Source of the DNA: Mesorhizobium amorphae
GTDB taxonomy: Bacteria > Pseudomonadota > Alphaproteobacteria > Rhizobiales > Rhizobiaceae
Reading direction: 5' to 3'
Length of the DNA: 24,927 bases
Assembly: GCA_003240775.1 (NCBI GenBank)
Contig: QFNI01000052.1
Span: forward strand, 1 to 24,927
A program made the position numbers and the translations under genes. The notes under the pieces are model-generated. The model saw nothing but the letters and a program-made list of their open reading frames with translations. It did no database searches and was not told the DNA's origin. This document shows, piece after piece, positions 5,349 through 12,969 of this stretch (positions are counted from its first letter, which is position 1; each line of letters starts with the position of its first letter).

Positions 5349-7202
5349 ATGTGCGGGATCGCAGGTTATCTGGACCTCGACGGTGCGCCGGCCGCGACCC
5401 CGGTCGTGCGGCGCATGACAGATGCGGTCGCCCATCGCGGGCCGGACGGCGAAGGCATCTGGATCGGCGGCCCGGTGGGGCTCGGCCACCGCAGGCTTGC
5501 GGTGATCGACCTGTCGGACGGCGGCCGCCAGCCGATGCAGACCGAGGACGGTCGCTGGACGATCGTCTACAACGGCGAGCTCTACAATTATGCGGAGTTG
5601 AAGACCGAGCTCTCCGCGCTCGGCATCCGCTTCCGCTCTTCTTCGGACACGGAGGTGGTGCTCAAGGCGCTGGCCTATTGGGGACTCGACGCGCTCAGGC
5701 GCTTCAACGGCATGTTCGCCTTCGCGCTGTGGGACGCGGTGGAGCATCGTCTCCACCTCGCGCGGGACCGCTTCGGCATCAAGCCGCTCTACTGGGCGCT
5801 TGCGGGCCGCACGCTCCTGTTCGGCTCGGAGATCAAGGCGCTGCTCGCCCATCCCCGGATGGAGGCTGCGCTCGATCTTGGCGCGCTGCGCGAATATCTG
5901 ACGTTCCAGAACTTCCTGAGCGAGCGCACTCTGTTCAAGGGCGTGTCGCTGCTCGCGCCGGGCACGGTCGTGAGCTGGAGGATGGGCGAAACCGTTTCAC
6001 CCACGCCGCGACGCTATCACAGCCTTGCCTTCTCCGAGCCTGACACGGAGCGCTCCGAGGACGATCTCGCGGCCGAACTCGACCACCTGTTTCGCCAGGC
6101 TGTCAGCCGGCAGCTCGTGGCGGATGTGGAACTCGGCGCCTACCTGTCGGGCGGCATCGATTCGGGCGCCATCGCGGCCGTGGCATCCAGCGCCATTCCG
6201 CATCTGCGCACCTTCACCTGCGGCTTCGATCTCAGCTCCGCGTCCGGCGTGGAGCTCGTCTTCGACGAGCGGCGCGACGCCGAGATGATGGCCGCGCGCT
6301 TCGGCACCGAACACTACGAGATGGTGCTCAAGGCCGGCGACATGGAGCGCATCATCCCCAAGCTCGTCTGGCACCTGGAAGAGCCGCGGGTCGGGCAGTG
6401 CTATCCGAACTTCTACATCGCGGGGCTCGCGTCGAAGTTCAACAAGGTGGTGCTGGCGGGAACGGGCGGCGACGAGATCTTCGGCGGCTATGCCTGGCGC
6501 TATCTTTCGGCCTATGGCGCGACGCCAGACGCGCTGGAAGCCAACGCCTTCCGCACCTGGCAGCGCCTTATCCCGCCGGACCTTGCGCCGGCAGCCCTCG
6601 CGCCGCTGCGGGGCGCAGGCGACGGCGGGCCCGAGCCCTTCGAGCTGTTTCGCAGCCTTTTGCCCGAAACCGGGCCTCGCGCGACGCCCGCCGAACGCAT
6701 CCATGCGCTGATGACGTTCGAGGCGAACAGCTTCCTGCGCGGGCTTCTGGCCGTGGACGACAAGGTCAGCATGGCGCACGGGCTCGAAGCGCGCGTGCCG
6801 TTTCTGGACAACGACTTGGCCGAATTCGGCTCGCGGCTCGCGATGCGTCACAAGCTGGCGCCGCTGCCGGGCGACGGCGGCCCCATGGCGCCCGGACACC
6901 GCCGCTCGAATGAGGGCAAGCGCCTGCTGCGCCGCGTGGCCGGGAACTTCGTGCCGGCGGAAGTGGCGTCACGCGAGAAACAAGGCTTCTCCGCGCCCGA
7001 CGCATCCTGGTTCAAGGGCCAGAGCATCGACTATGTGCGCCGCCGCCTCGGCACGCCCAAGGCGCGCATTTTCCAGCTGCTCGATCGGCCCACGATCGAC
7101 GGGCTGCTCGGGCAGCACTTCGCGGGCCAGCACAATCACCGGCTTCTGATCTGGTCTCTGATCTATCTCGAACAGGCTTTGGAGACCTGGGATCTGGCGT
7201 GA
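5349..7202 (+). CDS. asnB: Asparagine synthetase-like glutamine-hydrolysing amidotransferase
   Basis: A 617-residue protein of full AsnB length. After removal of Met1 it exposes the catalytic Cys2 (MCGIAGYLD), which fixes the start. The class II glutaminase domain (about 2-210) has HRGPDGEG, GHRRLAVID, YNGELYNY and SSDTEVVL. The synthetase domain has the ATP-binding SGGIDSG loop at 267-273 and GTGGDEIFGGY. Such enzymes use glutamine ammonia and ATP to turn a carboxylate into an amide. Relatives amidate uronic acids in polysaccharides or close the lactam of lasso peptides. No catalytic residue seems lost. Its stop is 4 bp from the stop of the convergent coiled-coil gene. It could serve free asparagine synthesis, the peptide cassette or the polysaccharide; sequence alone does not decide. 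The ribosome site (GTAGAG) is weak. Confidence 0.9.
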   Translation: MCGIAGYLDLDGAPAATPVVRRMTDAVAHRGPDGEGIWIGGPVGLGHRRLAVIDLSDGGRQPMQTEDGRWTIVYNGELYNYAELKTELSALGIRFRSSSDTEVVLKALAYWGLDALRRFNGMFAFALWDAVEHRLHLARDRFGIKPLYWALAGRTLLFGSEIKALLAHPRMEAALDLGALREYLTFQNFLSERTLFKGVSLLAPGTVVSWRMGETVSPTPRRYHSLAFSEPDTERSEDDLAAELDHLFRQAVSRQLVADVELGAYLSGGIDSGAIAAVASSAIPHLRTFTCGFDLSSASGVELVFDERRDAEMMAARFGTEHYEMVLKAGDMERIIPKLVWHLEEPRVGQCYPNFYIAGLASKFNKVVLAGTGGDEIFGGYAWRYLSAYGATPDALEANAFRTWQRLIPPDLAPAALAPLRGAGDGGPEPFELFRSLLPETGPRATPAERIHALMTFEANSFLRGLLAVDDKVSMAHGLEARVPFLDNDLAEFGSRLAMRHKLAPLPGDGGPMAPGHRRSNEGKRLLRRVAGNFVPAEVASREKQGFSAPDASWFKGQSIDYVRRRLGTPKARIFQLLDRPTIDGLLGQHFAGQHNHRLLIWSLIYLEQALETWDLA

Positions 7203-7206
7203 GCCG

Positions 7207-7734
7207 TCAGGCGGTGGGGTCGGGCGTCTTCGCCACCGTCACGCGGTCGAGAAAGGGGCCTTCGAGATAGGCGAGCAGGCGCATCTCGGCTTCCGCCACG
7301 CGCTGGTCGAGGGCTGCTTCCCTCGCCGCATCGGGTTCTGTCTTCTCATCACCCAGGCCAAGGCAGCGCTCGACATGGGTGAGACGGTCCTCCAGCGAGC
7401 GGAGCGATGCCTGATGGCGGTCGAGCGCCACCGTGACCTCGGCGAGGATCGTGTCCTGCCGTTCGAGGCTGTCGGCGGCGTTAGCCAGTGCCAGCTGCTG
7501 CGTGCCGACCGTCTGGGACAGGGCATTCAGGTTGGTCTCGACCAGCGACACCTCGTTTTGAAGATTGGCGGCTTCGATGCGGCTTCGGTGGAAGGCATCG
7601 TCGAGTTGAGCGATGCGGCCGCGCGCGCGCCAGGGCGCGGTCAGGTAGGCCGCTGCGCGCATGAAAAAGGAGCGATCCGCTTTCGGCGGATGGGAAGCGC
7701 CGCCGGGAAAGGAAGAAGCGGGGTCCGTGCTCAA
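7207..7734 (-). CDS. Small coiled-coil protein, last gene of the Wzm/Wzt operon
   Basis: A 175-residue protein of unknown family. Residues 1-22 are polar and Pro-rich. Residues 23-40 (FFMRAAAYLTAPWRARGR) are amphipathic and could touch the membrane. Residues 41-125 form a long continuous heptad-like coiled coil (IAQLDDAFHRSRIEAANLQN, then LEDRLTHVERCLGL). The tail is Glu/Ala-rich. The start ATG overlaps the stop of the upstream glycosyltransferase (ATGA), so translation is coupled and the two proteins probably work together. In E. coli O9a the coiled coil of WbdD acts as a chain-length ruler for a Wzm/Wzt polysaccharide. A similar scaffold or ruler role here is inference from position and structure only, since this protein carries no kinase or methyltransferase domain. 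Confidence 0.75.
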   Translation of the reverse strand: MSTDPASSFPGGASHPPKADRSFFMRAAAYLTAPWRARGRIAQLDDAFHRSRIEAANLQNEVSLVETNLNALSQTVGTQQLALANAADSLERQDTILAEVTVALDRHQASLRSLEDRLTHVERCLGLGDEKTEPDAAREAALDQRVAEAEMRLLAYLEGPFLDRVTVAKTPDPTA

Positions 7735-9398
7735 GGGCTTTGCTCGCTTCCGTTGGAGGCCGCCGCTTCAATGTCGGCGAATGCCTGGGCTTGTAGCGCG
7801 ACATTGCGCTCGGTGGAATGAACCGCCTCGATCCAGGCAACGCCCTGCTCGCCCCAGCCCTCGCGATCCTCGGGATCGCGCGCCACCTCCATCAGCCGCC
7901 GGGCGATCTCGTCCACGCTCTGCGCGGACAGGATCGGCGGCTGCGTGCCGAAGAAGGTGCGGTTTGAAACCCCGTCGTCCCAGGTGATCAGGCGGCAGCC
8001 GAGAGCGAGCGCCTCGAAGGCGACCCCGCTGATGGCGGGGATCAGGAACTGGTCGATCACCGCATGGTGGCCGAGCATGGCTTCCCAGAGCTGCCGCTTG
8101 GTGAGCGGCGGCACCCATTCCACATGCGCCTGGAGGCCGAGCTCGGCCACGAGCGCGCGGGACGCTTCGAGGTCGGTGCCCCAGGCGACGCAGGTCATCG
8201 AGAGATCGCCGGCGCCGCGATCAATCGCGAGGCGCAAGGCCCGGAAACACAGGTCGTTGCCCTTGGACATCTGCGGGTCGCGCGCGGTCCAGTCCTGGCG
8301 GGCGGGTGCGAGGAAGCGCACGGCCGTGCCGCGCGCGCGAAGATCGGCGTGATCGCGGGCAAAGCGCATGGCGCGCTGCTCATCGAAGGGGTGGAGTGCG
8401 AAGACGCGCTGGCTGCCCACAAATTCCAGGCGGGGCTCGGCCGTCACATAGTCCGCATTGGTGATGAACACCTTGGCCGCCTGCCCGTAGCTTTCGGTCA
8501 AGAGGCGCGCGAAAGGCGTGTCGGCGAAAGGCAGCGCGCGGATCGTGCCGATCTCCAGCGCGCAATAGGGCTGGAGATCGTTGGCGAGCGCGAAGATCGG
8601 GCTATTCGCATAGAACACGCAGGCGTCGTAGCAGGCGCGCAGGCGGCGCCAGAGCGGCGCATAGGTGCGATAGGCGTCGGCGCCCTCGATCGCGGGGCCG
8701 GGTCCCTCGTCCGGCTCGTATTCGAGGCCGAGCGCCTCGAGAAGGCCGCGGGCGCGGAGCGGCTCGATCAGGCGCTTGAGCTTGTCGTCATAGGCCATGA
8801 AGCCGTCGAGATAGGCGCGGGGCAGGGGTGCGGAGATCGCGCGCAGCTCGGCAGGCGAAGCGAAGCGCATCAAACGGTGGCGGATGGCGAGAAACACCCG
8901 GTCGCACAGCCGCCCACGCAGGATGGGCAGTCGGATGGCGTCGGGCAGATCGCATTCCGCGAGCCGCCTCTGGAAAGCCTCCTCGCGCCATTCGCAGGCA
9001 AACGGGGTTGGTGTGCGGAAGACCGTGCACTTGAAGCGCAGATAGCTCAGCACGTCGCGCGCGGTTTGCGCGCGCGGATCGCCCTCGCGCTTGAGAACAA
9101 GACTCAGAAGCGCCTGAAAGAGCGGGCCGACGGCCGCGAAGTCCGGAATCACGGGCATCGCCTTGCCCAGCGCATAGAAGTCGGGGAACTGCGCGTCGGG
9201 AAACGCGTCGGGGCCGAGATCGGCGTCGAAGAGCTCGTTCCATTCCGGTGACGAGGCGAAGTGATACCAGTCGAACGAGAGAACGTCGCAGTCGTAGCCG
9301 CGCGCGTTCATCAAAAACGCGTTGAGATAGGCGTTCTGCGCGATGTTGAAGACGTGCAGCACCCGGCGTCCACGCGGTGTCGCCCGAGCCTCGCTCAC
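7731..9398 (-). CDS. Glycosyltransferase, GT4-like C-terminal domain
   Basis: A 555-residue cytoplasmic protein. I place the start at GTG 9396-9398 (VSEARATPRGRRVLHVFN), which overlaps the wzt stop as GTGA; the open frame extends further back to 9422 into wzt. The N-terminus RRVLHVFNIAQNAYLNAFL is the first strand and helix of a GT-B fold. The C-terminal half has FLAPARQDWTARDPQMSKGN, VAWGTDLEASRALVAELGL, VEWVPPLTKRQLWEAML and ISGVAFEALALGCRLITWDD, the order seen in retaining GT4-type transferases. The middle (about 100-280) is an unusual long insertion for the family. It sits between wzt and a coiled-coil gene in one operon, so it should build the exported glycan. Donor and acceptor cannot be told. 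Confidence 0.8.
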   Translation of the reverse strand: MSEARATPRGRRVLHVFNIAQNAYLNAFLMNARGYDCDVLSFDWYHFASSPEWNELFDADLGPDAFPDAQFPDFYALGKAMPVIPDFAAVGPLFQALLSLVLKREGDPRAQTARDVLSYLRFKCTVFRTPTPFACEWREEAFQRRLAECDLPDAIRLPILRGRLCDRVFLAIRHRLMRFASPAELRAISAPLPRAYLDGFMAYDDKLKRLIEPLRARGLLEALGLEYEPDEGPGPAIEGADAYRTYAPLWRRLRACYDACVFYANSPIFALANDLQPYCALEIGTIRALPFADTPFARLLTESYGQAAKVFITNADYVTAEPRLEFVGSQRVFALHPFDEQRAMRFARDHADLRARGTAVRFLAPARQDWTARDPQMSKGNDLCFRALRLAIDRGAGDLSMTCVAWGTDLEASRALVAELGLQAHVEWVPPLTKRQLWEAMLGHHAVIDQFLIPAISGVAFEALALGCRLITWDDGVSNRTFFGTQPPILSAQSVDEIARRLMEVARDPEDREGWGEQGVAWIEAVHSTERNVALQAQAFADIEAAASNGSEQSP

Positions 9399-10831
9399 GC
9401 TTTCTCCACCTCGTGGCGCCACTCCACCTGGTGGTAGATCACCGCGCCGCTGGGATAGCCGGTGCGCTGCACGGTGAGCAGGTAGCGCTGGTGGTGGTAC
9501 TCGTAGAAGTCCGAGGTGCCCGGACGGTTGGGCAGCAGCCCGGTGGAAAGCAGGTAGTCGCCCGCCATCAGCTCGAAGGCTGGAAAACGCGCCTCCATGT
9601 AGCCCTCATGACCCGCGACCGTGCGGAAGGACGCCTGGTCGTAGTCGCGCATGCCCTCGTCGCGCACGGGGTTCACCGTGTTCATCTGGGCGACCAGCAG
9701 CGTGTCGTGGCGCCTTTGAAAGGCGACGGCCAGGCCCAGCGTGTCGTCGGCCAGCTCCTCGGGCCGCTCGCAGCGATAGTGCACGCGAAGCGTGAGAGGG
9801 TCGTGGCAGTGCACCGCGTCCACGGGCAGGCCGTCGGCGCCCAGGAGTTCGGTGCGGGTGATGCGCAAGGGGCCGCGCCGGAAGATCTCGTCGTGGAGCA
9901 CGAGCAGGCCGCCCACATCCGCGCGGCGATAGCCGGCAGTCGCGGCTGGCGCCTGCTGGGGCTCGGGCTCGGGCTCGATCGGGGGCGCTGCAGGCTCCGG
10001 CTCATCGGCCGGCGGGATGTGGTCGACCGTGTCGGCCATCTCCACCACGGGCTGAGGCTCGGTCGCTTCCGCCGTCACCACCTTGCCCGTGCCGCCCGAG
10101 ATGCGCTCGTGCACGGCGTAGTCGTAGCGGCGGCAGACATCGATGGCGTCGCCGATCTCGCGCACGCGCCCACCCTCGATCCAGATGGCGCGCGTGCAGA
10201 GCGTGGCCACCTGGTGGGTCGAGTGGGAAACGAACAGCACGGTGGCGCCGCTCGCGCAGATCTCGCGGATGCGGCGGCCGCACTTGACCACGAAATAGCT
10301 GTCGCCCGCCGCCAGCGCCTCGTCGATGATCAGGATTTCGGGATCGACGCTGATGGCGGTGGCGAAGGTCAGCCGCGCCTGCATGCCAGAGGAATAGGTC
10401 TTGAAGGGCTGGTCGATCACCGCGCCCAGTTCGGAGAAGGCGACGATCCAGTCGTATTTCCTGGCCATCTCCTCGCGGCTCATGCCCAGGCACATGCCGC
10501 CCAGGAAAACGTTGTCGCGGCCGGAATATTCGGGGTGGAACCCGGTGCCGAGTTCGAGAATGGCGGAAACCCGGCCCGAAACCGAAAGCGCGCCGGCACT
10601 CGGCGAAAGCGTGCCTGCGATCATCTTCAAAAGCGTGCTCTTGCCCGCGCCGTTCGGGCCGATGATGCCCACGCATTCGCCGCGCAGCATCTCGAAGGAC
10701 ACGTCGTCAAGCGCCTTGTGCAACGTGTGACGCGGCGATCTGCCGAAGATCTCGCGCAAGAGATCGGACGGCTTGCCATAGACCTTGTAGGTCTTGGACA
10801 GCCCGCGTGCCGCGATCGCCACGGCACTCAC
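9395..10831 (-). CDS. wzt: Wzt: ATPase of polysaccharide ABC exporter with C-terminal carbohydrate-binding domain
   Basis: A 478-residue protein starting at GTG 10829-10831, overlapping the wzm stop by 4 nt. Residues 1-245 are the nucleotide-binding domain: Walker A GPNGAGKST at 58-66, ABC signature YSSGMQ at 146-151, Walker B ILIIDEALAAGD from 166, H-loop His203. The motif LELGTGFHPEYSGRDN is typical of polysaccharide exporters of this class. A Pro/Glu-rich linker spans about 272-297. Residues 300-478 form the Wzt C-terminal beta-sandwich, which in the E. coli O8/O9a systems binds the finished, end-capped glycan and limits export to it. With Wzm it flips lipid-linked polysaccharide across the inner membrane. 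The linker is longer and more charged than in the E. coli proteins as I remember them. Confidence 0.93.
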   Translation of the reverse strand: MSAVAIAARGLSKTYKVYGKPSDLLREIFGRSPRHTLHKALDDVSFEMLRGECVGIIGPNGAGKSTLLKMIAGTLSPSAGALSVSGRVSAILELGTGFHPEYSGRDNVFLGGMCLGMSREEMARKYDWIVAFSELGAVIDQPFKTYSSGMQARLTFATAISVDPEILIIDEALAAGDSYFVVKCGRRIREICASGATVLFVSHSTHQVATLCTRAIWIEGGRVREIGDAIDVCRRYDYAVHERISGGTGKVVTAEATEPQPVVEMADTVDHIPPADEPEPAAPPIEPEPEPQQAPAATAGYRRADVGGLLVLHDEIFRRGPLRITRTELLGADGLPVDAVHCHDPLTLRVHYRCERPEELADDTLGLAVAFQRRHDTLLVAQMNTVNPVRDEGMRDYDQASFRTVAGHEGYMEARFPAFELMAGDYLLSTGLLPNRPGTSDFYEYHHQRYLLTVQRTGYPSGAVIYHQVEWRHEVEKA

Positions 10832-11682
10832 AGCACGTCCCCCAGATTGTGGCGCGTCCGCTCGAAGAAGCGCAGGCCCGCCCAAAGCGCGAGCAAGGCC
10901 AGGACCGGCAGCACGAGCCACGCAAAGGGGTGCTCGAAGCCCTGGAAGAACAGGGCGTCCTGCATGCACCAGACGGGATAGGAGAAGGGGTTGAGATGCA
11001 GGAGCGTCTCGAACCAGGGCGGCAGGCTCCCGGGCAGGTAGATCACGGGAAGCAGGAACACGCCGAACGAGGACACGACCTGCACCACGTCGCGCGTGTC
11101 GCGCAGGAACACCGTCAGCGGCGCGAGGATCAGCGCCAATCCCACCAGAAGCACGAGTGTCCAGAACGCCACATAGATCACGAGCGGAAGCAGCGGGCTG
11201 ACCATGCCGAAGCGCAAGCCGGAATAGAGCACGACCACCACGGTGCTGACCAGAAACGGCAGCTGGGCTGCGAGCACCGAGCGGACCGGCAGAAGCTCGA
11301 TCGGAAACACCACCTGCTTCACCAGGTTCGCGCTGCCGACAAGTGCGGAGGCGGACTTGGCGAGGGCCGCCTGGATCGAGAGCCAGAGGCCGAGGCCAGC
11401 CAGAATGAACACCGCGAAATCCGGCTCGGCCGGCAGGTCGGCCCCGAGCCGCGCAGTGAACACATAGCCGAACACAAAGACATAGACGCCGATCAGAAGC
11501 AGCGGGTGCAGCACCGCCCAGAGCCGCGACAGCATGGAGCCGGCATAGGCTTCGCTCAGGTCGCGCGCGGTCAGCTCGCGCAAGAGGTCGCGGTGACGCC
11601 AGAGGCGCCGAAGAAGGGTGGTGACGGGCGCTGAATCCAGCGTCCGCACGGTTCCCGCTTCCGCCTCGTTTCGTCCGCTCAC
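10828..11682 (-). CDS. wzm: Wzm: membrane subunit of polysaccharide ABC exporter
   Basis: A 284-residue ABC-2-type permease with a cytoplasmic N-terminus carrying LLRRLWRHRDLLRELTARDL and YAGSMLSRLWAVLHPLLLIG, both hallmarks of the O-antigen/capsule exporter permease family. About six membrane helices follow (PLLLIGVYVFVFGYVF, AVFILAGLGLWLSI, the LLPLVIYVAFWTLVLLVGLA region, VSSFGVFLLPVIYLPG, PFAWLVLPVLALLALWAGLR). The conserved DTRDVVQVV and LNPFSYPVW stretches near the last helices are present. The start used is GTG at 11680-11682; no strong ribosome site is seen. Wzt overlaps it by 4 nt, so the two subunits are translationally coupled. The sugar epimerase gene lies 83 bp upstream on the same strand. 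Confidence 0.92.
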   Translation of the reverse strand: MSGRNEAEAGTVRTLDSAPVTTLLRRLWRHRDLLRELTARDLSEAYAGSMLSRLWAVLHPLLLIGVYVFVFGYVFTARLGADLPAEPDFAVFILAGLGLWLSIQAALAKSASALVGSANLVKQVVFPIELLPVRSVLAAQLPFLVSTVVVVLYSGLRFGMVSPLLPLVIYVAFWTLVLLVGLALILAPLTVFLRDTRDVVQVVSSFGVFLLPVIYLPGSLPPWFETLLHLNPFSYPVWCMQDALFFQGFEHPFAWLVLPVLALLALWAGLRFFERTRHNLGDVL

Positions 11683-11765
11683 GCGCGCTTGATCCCGGTT
11701 GCGCCATCAGATGCCGAGGCGCTAGCGGCTTTTGGCGGATGCGGCAAGGTCACGGGCGGCCGCGC

Positions 11766-12755
11766 TCAGGCCTTGGCTCGGCGCGCGTCCACTTCCGCCT
11801 TGTGGTTGCTGCGCCAGTCGATCAGGCGCTGGAGCCCCTCCTCCAGCCCGACCGTTGCCGTGAAGCCGATCTCGCGCGCGGCCTTCTCGGGCGCGCCGAT
11901 GCGGTTGCGCACGAGCGTCGCCTGCGAGCGCGGCGCGGTGCGGATCGGCTGGTTCGAGCCGGTGAGGCGCAGCAGCATCTCCGAAAGCTCGCGTAGCGAG
12001 GTGCGCCTGCCCGTGCCGACATTGTAGAACTCCGCGCTCGTTTCGGCCTCCATGGCGCAGAGATTGGCGCGCGCGCAGTCTTCCACGGCCACGAAGTCGA
12101 AGGCCTCCGAGCCGTCGCCCAGGATGGTCGGCCCCTCCCCGCGATCGATGGCGTCGAGCATCTTCATGATCACCGCGATATAGGCGCCGCGGTAATCCTG
12201 CCGGGGGCCATAGACGTTCATGTAGCGCAGGCCCACGGCGGGAAGGCCGTAGCGGTGCGAAAAGGCCGTCAGCATCGCTTCGCCGGCGATCTTGGTCGCG
12301 CCGTAGAAGTTCTTGTTGTTGAATGGGTGGCTCTCGGGCATCGGCTCCTCCACCGCGTCGCCGTAGACGGAGGCCGACGAGGAATAGACGAGACGCGACA
12401 CATTCCTTCGGACGCAGGCTTCCAGCACGTTGAAGGTGCCGGCCACGTTGGTGTCGAAGGCCGCGCGCGGATATTCGTGGCACTGGAGCAGCCAGAGCGC
12501 CGCAAAGTGGAACACGCCGTCCGCACCTTCCAGCGCGCGGTCGAGGATGTCTGTCTGGGTGATGTCGCCGCCCGCTTCGAAGATGCTGAGGCGCGGGTCG
12601 CGCAGCACTCCCTCCAGGTTCTCCTCGCGGCCGCGCACGAAGTTGTCGTAGATCACGACCTGGCCGACATCGTTTGCCAGCAGCGCTTCCACCGTGTGCG
12701 AGCCGATCAGCCCGGCGCCGCCGATCACCACGAACCGCTTGCCGCGAATGTCCAT
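11766..12755 (-). CDS. NAD-dependent nucleotide-sugar epimerase (GalE-like, extended SDR)
   Basis: A 329-residue extended short-chain dehydrogenase. The NAD motif GGAGLIGS is at 12-19, the acidic ribose contact in YDNFVRG, SSSASVYG carries the catalytic Ser/Thr region, and YGATK at 151-155 is the YxxxK pair. LRYMNVYGPRQ and FDFVAVEDCARA follow in the usual order. Such enzymes invert the C4 hydroxyl of UDP-glucose, UDP-GlcNAc or UDP-uronic acids; the exact substrate is not clear. I chose ATG 12753-12755 because AAGGG sits 7 nt upstream; an ATG five codons earlier lies before that site, and the open frame runs further back without coding character. It is the first gene of the Wzm/Wzt operon and should supply a sugar for its glycan. 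Confidence 0.88.
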   Translation of the reverse strand: MDIRGKRFVVIGGAGLIGSHTVEALLANDVGQVVIYDNFVRGREENLEGVLRDPRLSIFEAGGDITQTDILDRALEGADGVFHFAALWLLQCHEYPRAAFDTNVAGTFNVLEACVRRNVSRLVYSSSASVYGDAVEEPMPESHPFNNKNFYGATKIAGEAMLTAFSHRYGLPAVGLRYMNVYGPRQDYRGAYIAVIMKMLDAIDRGEGPTILGDGSEAFDFVAVEDCARANLCAMEAETSAEFYNVGTGRRTSLRELSEMLLRLTGSNQPIRTAPRSQATLVRNRIGAPEKAAREIGFTATVGLEEGLQRLIDWRSNHKAEVDARRAKA

Positions 12756-12969
12756 CGTTTCGCCCTTCATCCGACCGGCGCGCTCTATCGCAAGGGAAGC
12801 CCGAACGAAAGGCGGCACGTCCGGCCTTCTCCCAGGCGGAGGCTTGCTGCTATAGGGAGCGCGTCCCAAGCCGACGCTCGAAAGGGCGAAGCCAGGCCGC
12901 ATTGCGTCGGGGCGCCGAATGGTGCCCGCAAGGGCGCATCTCGTTCGACAAACGGCAGAGTGGAGAGTG
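12756..12969. promoter_or_regulatory. Divergent intergenic region between epimerase and GT8-like gene
   Basis: This 214-bp region must hold promoters for both divergent genes. GCTGCTATAG at 12846-12855 contains a palindromic CTATAG, which fits alphaproteobacterial -10 boxes on either strand, but I find no good -35 at the right distance. The same ten bases occur at 20554-20563 in the rfbA/rfbC divergent region. No small gene is convincing here. Confidence 0.35.

Noticed and set aside
2572..7202. Reading the cassette as a lasso-peptide cluster.
   Set aside because: The AsnB-like enzyme fits, but no leader-binding B1 protein, cysteine protease or D-type exporter is present, and a SagB-type dehydrogenase is not part of that pathway.
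9377..10981. A 534-codon open frame on the plus strand opposite wzt.
   Set aside because: Rich in His, Arg, Gly and Val with no domain; the minus strand encodes clear Walker and signature motifs.
10832..11707. Open frame extending wzt upstream to 11707, giving a 770-residue protein.
   Set aside because: The extension overlaps wzm in another frame, has Arg/Pro/Ala-rich shadow composition, and GTG at 10831 gives the normal Wzt start overlapping the wzm stop.
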